From the NCBI GenBank assembly GCA_910584215.1, contig CAJTYI010000064.1:1-18347 (forward strand): a stretch of DNA of 18,347 bases, given 5' to 3'. The notes below the pieces were generated by a model, which saw only the letters and a program-made list of their open reading frames with translations, was not told where the DNA came from and searched no databases. This DNA comes from an uncultured Roseburia sp. (GTDB lineage Bacteria > Bacillota > Clostridia > Lachnospirales > Lachnospiraceae). This document shows positions 15,035 to 18,347 of this stretch, piece after piece (positions within the stretch are counted from its first letter, which is position 1; each line of letters opens with the position of its first letter). Made by a program: the position numbers and the translations under genes.

Positions 15035-17677
15035 TTATTGCGGCGGCGGATTATCCTGTGCGGGCGGTTGTGCGTCGCCTCCGCCGGTGCCCTCCTGCGC
15101 GGTCGGCGCGGTATTCGGTGAATAGTTCGTGATATCGTGGTACATGGAATTGCCGGCATTGTGATAATAACAAGTGCTGGTGGTGAAATCGGGGCTTAAC
15201 AGGTACGGTCCGTCATCTGTGGCTGCAGTTCCTCCTATGATGTAGATGCCGCTGATATAGGAGGTTTCCGGGCAATAATTGTTGATCGGCAGGCCGGAAT
15301 CCATACAGATGCTGGCGCGTATATGGTGATCGCAATATTCGGTGGGCTGGGAGCCCTCTGCGAAATATTCGGTGATGACCATACTGCCGCGCGGGTCATT
15401 GCTGCATACGCCGTCGATCGCCAGTTTACCGGACTTTCGGCAGACCGCGACGGATATGATGCCATCCGGTTTTTCAAAAGATTTGTTTTCCAGATCTTCA
15501 TGGATGCGTTCCATGACGTTGTGCCATATTTTTTTGGGGTAACTGGTCTGACCGCCCTGCTGGGGGATATTGTCGTCAAAGCCGCCCCATACGACACAGG
15601 TGTAGTACGGTGTATAGCCTGCGAACAGAGCGTCACGGTTTTTCGTGGTCGTGCCCGACTTGCCTGCCTGTGTCATGCTGCTTCCAAAATAGGCCAGTGT
15701 TCCGGTTCCCTGTGTCATGACGTCCTGCATGGCGTCTGTCAAAAGCCACGCTGTGGTCTCCTTTAACACAGAGTGGGATTCCGGCGCAGTGTTGTCGATC
15801 AGCACATTGCCGTCGTGGTCCAGGATGCGTTTATAAAATTTTGGTTTGATGTAAGTGCCCTGGTTGGCAATGGCAGCGTAAGCAGCCGTCAGTTCCAGAT
15901 TGGTGACGCCGTGTGTAAGTCCTCCAAGCGCCAGGGTTTCATTGCCGCTCTCGTCCGTGCCGACCGTGGTAATGCCAAAATTGGTGATGTAATCATAGCC
16001 GAGTGTCGGTCCAATTTCGGCCAGCGTCTTTACCGTGACAATGTTAATCGAGCTGGTGATGGCCTCGCGAAGCGTGGTGAAACCGCGGTAATGGTTGTCA
16101 TAATTGCTCACGGCTCCCTTTTCGCCCGTTCCGTAGTTGTATGGTGCGTCGTCCTGCACGGTCGCCAACGACATGCCGCCTGCGTCGAGCGCAGCGGCGT
16201 AAGCCGCGATGATTTTAAAGGTGGAGCCGGGCTGTCTTGTGGTGTCAGCGGCACGGTTTAATGTGCGGCTGGCTGTCTTGTCGCCGCGTCCGCCCACGAT
16301 GGCCTTTACTTCCCCTGTGGACTGGTCGATAATTGTCATTGCCGCCTGCGGCTGCAAGGTGAAGACAACCGTTTCGCTGCCCTCGATCACTTTGTCTCCG
16401 GGCTGCATCAGCTCTGCCTTGTAAGCGTCGATTGCCGCCTGCGCCTCCTCCCTGGTATCAAAGTCGATATTGTAATTGGCATCGGCATTGCGGTAATAGG
16501 AGAGCATTGTCTGATCACTGTAATTTTTGACGGTCCCGTCAGCCGATTGAATGGACAAGCGGTAGGAGAAAGAAATTTTGGGTTCGGCAGGGTAGTTTTC
16601 CTGATTATTGACCTCCTGGTCGCAGATGGTCTGAATCCTTGGGTCCTGGGTGGCTTCTATCGTCAGACCGCTCTGGTAGAGGGCTTTGTATGCCTGTGTT
16701 TCGGTGTAGCCTTTGATTTCAATGAAATCCTCTATGATCTGATTGGTCATCTCGTCTACAAAATAAGACGTGATATTGTCATTTCGGATGTTGACATTGA
16801 CAATCTGGATGCGGTCATACACATTGTCATTGATGGCTTCATCGTACTCTTCCTGAGAGATATAGCCTTGTTTGAGCATATTGTTTAATACGAGCGTCTG
16901 GCGCTGCTTATTTTTTTCCGGGTGGGAAATCGGGTTGTATCCGGTAGGGCTTTTGGTGATGGCGGCAAGTACCGCGCTCTCCGAGAGTGTCAGTTGGGAG
17001 ACATCTTTGCCGAAATAGCGTTCGGAGGCGACGCCTACGCCGAGCGTATTTTGCCCCAGGTTGATAACATTGAGATAATTCTCGAGAATCCATTCCTTGC
17101 TTACCGTCTTTTCCAGCTCGAGTGCGAGATACTGTTCCTGAATCTTTCTCTCTACTTTGTCGGCAAAGGAAGATTCGTTTGCCCAGAGGGTGACAAATAC
17201 GGTATTTTTTAAAAGCTGCTGGGTGATGGTGCTGGCTCCCTCATTAAAATGAAATCCCTTTGCGATGCCTCTTGTCCCGGCGCGTATGATACCTGTAATG
17301 TCGATGCCGTTATGTTCATAAAAACGCTCGTCCTCAATGGCGACAAACGCATATTGCAGATGAGTGGGGATCTCGTCAATGGTGACATATTTTCGGTTGG
17401 AACCAGTGGCAACTAAGGTGGCGATCTGGTTGCCTTCGCAGTTTAAAACTGTGGTGAGATACCCGGTAGGTGTGGCGTCTATATCCTCAATGGATGGCGC
17501 GGATGCGATAATACCCTGAAAGACGCCGATGCCAGCGCAGCCGCCGACAACGATGACTGCAAAGAAGCAGACTAATAATACTTTCAAGAAAATGACGTTA
17601 CACTTTTTGCGTATCATAGTGCCCTTTGAGGTCAGTTCCTGTGCACGCTTTCTGGTGTGCTTTTTGCCATAATTCAT
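15035..17677 (-). CDS. Class A penicillin-binding protein (PBP1A-type, GT51 + transpeptidase)
   Basis: Bifunctional cell-wall polymerase anchored in the membrane: a glycosyltransferase extends glycan strands from lipid II and a transpeptidase cross-links them. The 880-aa product begins at ATG 17677 with AGGAG just upstream. A Lys/Arg-rich cytoplasmic segment precedes one membrane helix (about 28-55). The GT51 domain (about 80-250) has IEDERFYEHNGID (114-126; catalytic Glu) and GASTITQQLLKN (148-158). The transpeptidase (about 440-720) has RQPGSTFK (481-488; active-site Ser485 and Lys488), SIN (543-545) and KSGTT (673-677). The C-terminal part (about 740-850) is Cys-rich (six Cys between 746 and 836), and the last 25 residues are Gly/Pro/Gln-rich and probably disordered. 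It is transcribed towards the 13607 gene. Confidence 0.96.
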   Translation of the reverse strand: MNYGKKHTRKRAQELTSKGTMIRKKCNVIFLKVLLVCFFAVIVVGGCAGIGVFQGIIASAPSIEDIDATPTGYLTTVLNCEGNQIATLVATGSNRKYVTIDEIPTHLQYAFVAIEDERFYEHNGIDITGIIRAGTRGIAKGFHFNEGASTITQQLLKNTVFVTLWANESSFADKVERKIQEQYLALELEKTVSKEWILENYLNVINLGQNTLGVGVASERYFGKDVSQLTLSESAVLAAITKSPTGYNPISHPEKNKQRQTLVLNNMLKQGYISQEEYDEAINDNVYDRIQIVNVNIRNDNITSYFVDEMTNQIIEDFIEIKGYTETQAYKALYQSGLTIEATQDPRIQTICDQEVNNQENYPAEPKISFSYRLSIQSADGTVKNYSDQTMLSYYRNADANYNIDFDTREEAQAAIDAYKAELMQPGDKVIEGSETVVFTLQPQAAMTIIDQSTGEVKAIVGGRGDKTASRTLNRAADTTRQPGSTFKIIAAYAAALDAGGMSLATVQDDAPYNYGTGEKGAVSNYDNHYRGFTTLREAITSSINIVTVKTLAEIGPTLGYDYITNFGITTVGTDESGNETLALGGLTHGVTNLELTAAYAAIANQGTYIKPKFYKRILDHDGNVLIDNTAPESHSVLKETTAWLLTDAMQDVMTQGTGTLAYFGSSMTQAGKSGTTTKNRDALFAGYTPYYTCVVWGGFDDNIPQQGGQTSYPKKIWHNVMERIHEDLENKSFEKPDGIISVAVCRKSGKLAIDGVCSNDPRGSMVITEYFAEGSQPTEYCDHHIRASICMDSGLPINNYCPETSYISGIYIIGGTAATDDGPYLLSPDFTTSTCYYHNAGNSMYHDITNYSPNTAPTAQEGTGGGDAQPPAQDNPPPQ

Positions 17678-17687
17678 AGTACTCCTT

Positions 17688-17726
17688 TCATGGATGTGAA
17701 GAGCAAATGAGCGATTTGTTATTCAC
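17688..17726 (-). CDS. Possible 12-codon leader peptide upstream of the PBP gene
   Basis: On the minus strand GGAGG (plus 17732-17736) lies 5 bases before a GTG (17726-17724) that opens 12 codons (GTG AAT AAC AAA ... CCA TGA), ending just before the PBP ribosome binding site. The peptide would be MNNKSLICSSHP. The ribosome binding site is as good as any in the window, which argues against chance. No homology can be judged for such a short frame. Confidence 0.35.
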   Translation of the reverse strand: MNNKSLICSSHP

Positions 17727-17732
17727 AATAAC
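17718..17732. promoter_or_regulatory. 15-bp palindrome in the PBP leader
   Basis: GTTATT-CAC-AATAAC is a perfect inverted repeat. A related one, GTTAT-T-ATAAC, overlaps the -10 of the PBP promoter (17767-17777). The shared GTTAT/ATAAC arms suggest a pair of operator half-sites, or chance in AT-rich DNA. Confidence 0.3.
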
Positions 17733-17769
17733 CTCCATTTTAAAATATATATTTTCCCACTATCTGGTT

Positions 17770-17798
17770 ATTATAACAAATAAATCTACAAAAATGAA
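17770..17798 (-). promoter_or_regulatory. Probable PBP promoter
   Basis: On the minus strand a perfect TATAAT (plus 17770-17775) follows TTCATT (plus 17793-17798) by 17 bases. The -35 is weak. The start would be near 17763, giving a leader of about 85 bases that includes the possible leader peptide. Confidence 0.55.
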
Positions 17799-17969
17799 GA
17801 AAAAACTGAAAATACTTGCGAAAATTTGTCTTTCGGTGCGAGAGGTTGCTTTATTGCAATAAAATCGTATAGGTTATGAGCCGTTTGGCTTGATATCATC
17901 AAAATGAATAAATATGCATAGCTGTTTGGTCGGAAGTGATATAAATTTTTATATCCTTAGTGTAAATGC
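17778..17969. other. AT-rich region between PBP promoter and structured RNA
   Basis: No gene is seen. Two perfect palindromes occur: TTGATATCATCAA (17890-17902) and an 18-base one, GATATAAA-TT-TTTATATC (17938-17955), which contains a -10-like TATAAA (17940-17945). A plus-strand promoter for the RNA downstream probably lies here; another candidate -10 is TATAGG, 16 bases after TTGCTT, near 17850-17880. I cannot choose between them. Confidence 0.4.
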
Positions 17970-17973
17970 GGCG

Positions 17974-18072
17974 TCCGGCAGGCAGCATAGCTGCAGGTGC
18001 TACTTGTCTTTTGATCCTCCGGAAAAACGTCAGGGGTTCTTGGCATGCCGCTTGGGGCATCGGGTTGCGCGT
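17974..18072 (+). ncRNA. Possible 5' domain of the structured RNA
   Basis: TCCGG (17974-17978) can pair with CCGGA (18019-18023), enclosing GCAGC-ATA-GCTGC (17982-17994). ATGCC/GGCAT (18045-18049/18056-18060) forms another hairpin, within a region that ACG/CGT (18027-18029/18070-18072) could close. The segment is GC-rich and non-coding, directly before the main helices. Whether it belongs to the same transcript is inferred. Confidence 0.4.
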
Positions 18073-18090
18073 CTTTTCAGTGTTGAACCA

Positions 18091-18343
18091 CCTCGTAGTG
18101 TCTGTCCGTCCCGGTAAAGACAGAAATCGTTGCAGCTTTCTAGTTCCCCTAAACGCCCCGGTTCACAAAGTCCCCAATGACATGCCTGCGGGAAAACTTG
18201 CTGATACCACGATGAGATACGAAAGTTTCCGGGGCTCGAACAGTTCCCTCGGCATGTCGGTTTTGCCTCACCGGGGCGTTAAGGGGAACACGAAACCCGC
18301 AAAATGTATTTCTGTCTTTCACCGGGCGAACGGACACAAGAGG
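18091..18343 (+). ncRNA. Large structured non-coding RNA, class not assigned
   Basis: Nested complementarity is extensive. The outer helix is CCTC/GAGG (18091-18094/18340-18343), GTCCGT/ACGGAC (18104-18109/18330-18335), CCCGGT/ACCGGG (18110-18115/18321-18326), then a perfect 12-bp helix (18116-18127/18308-18319). The inner helix is 19 bp with one A.A mismatch (18143-18161/18271-18289). Within it are GACATGCC/GGCATGTC (18179-18186/18251-18258), GGGAA/TTCCC (18190-18194/18244-18248) and AAACTT/AAGTTT (18194-18199/18223-18228). CCCC (18172-18175) could reach GGGG (18231-18234) as a pseudoknot. Plus orientation is favoured because the predicted loops are A-rich. It is not tmRNA, RNase P or SRP RNA. 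The raiA-motif class, known from Firmicutes, is the first to test; I cannot confirm it from memory. The window ends right after it. Confidence 0.7.
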
Positions 18344-18347
18344 TTGT

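Noticed and set aside
17914..18117. 67-codon plus-strand and (18149-18337) 62-codon minus-strand open frames at the right edge
   Set aside because: Both lie in the structured RNA region, have no ribosome binding sites and give non-protein-like translations. The base-pairing explains the sequence better.
18091..18347. Group II intron or CRISPR-related RNA
   Set aside because: There is no repeat-spacer pattern and no intron-encoded protein or domain V motif. The closed outer helix suggests a self-contained RNA.

Overview
The window looks like a chromosomal segment of a strictly anaerobic Firmicute, most likely of the family Lachnospiraceae (Clostridium cluster XIVa). This rests on the protein set (HprK, RapZ, WhiA, class II aldolase, type III glutamine synthetase, an Amt fused to P-II, a large class A PBP with an acidic/Pro-rich tail), on GGAGG-type ribosome binding sites and on TTGACA/TATAAT-type promoters. 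The assignment is inferred from protein character, not from a database search. Most genes are moderately GC-rich; intergenic regions and one secreted-protein gene are clearly AT-richer.

Layout. Positions 1-362 hold the possible 3' end of an unrecognised gene, a 14-bp tandem duplication and an intrinsic terminator. A good promoter (367-395) then starts a compact co-directional run: hprK, an M18 aminopeptidase, murB, rapZ, whiA and a YegS/DagK-type lipid kinase, with spacings of 12 to 142 bases and no internal terminator that I can see. The run joins carbon-catabolite control (HprK), peptidoglycan precursor synthesis and its regulation (MurB, RapZ), a WhiA DNA-binding protein and lipid phosphorylation. 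fba (class II fructose-bisphosphate aldolase) follows with its own TATAAT promoter.

Next is a nitrogen-assimilation pair: a type III glutamine synthetase and an ammonium channel with a P-II (GlnK-like) domain fused to its C-terminus. Each is preceded by a strong hairpin terminator and its own predicted promoter, so they are probably separate transcripts. A bidirectional terminator closes amt.

Two divergently transcribed genes for secreted, lysine-rich, beta-rich proteins of unknown role follow (12360-13085 minus; 13607-14566 plus), with back-to-back promoters that match consensus well. The plus-strand gene has a long, foldable 5' leader. It shares a 26-base element (23 identities) with the amt leader, at exactly the same distance (18 bases) from the start codon. 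After a long inverted repeat and a bidirectional terminator comes a convergent class A penicillin-binding protein on the minus strand; a 12-codon open frame with a perfect ribosome binding site lies just upstream of it.

The right end (about 17970-18347) has no credible protein-coding gene. It holds what is plainly a large structured RNA: nested, nearly perfect helices of 12 and 19 base pairs enclosing further helices. I cannot assign it to a class with confidence; it is the most interesting object in the window.
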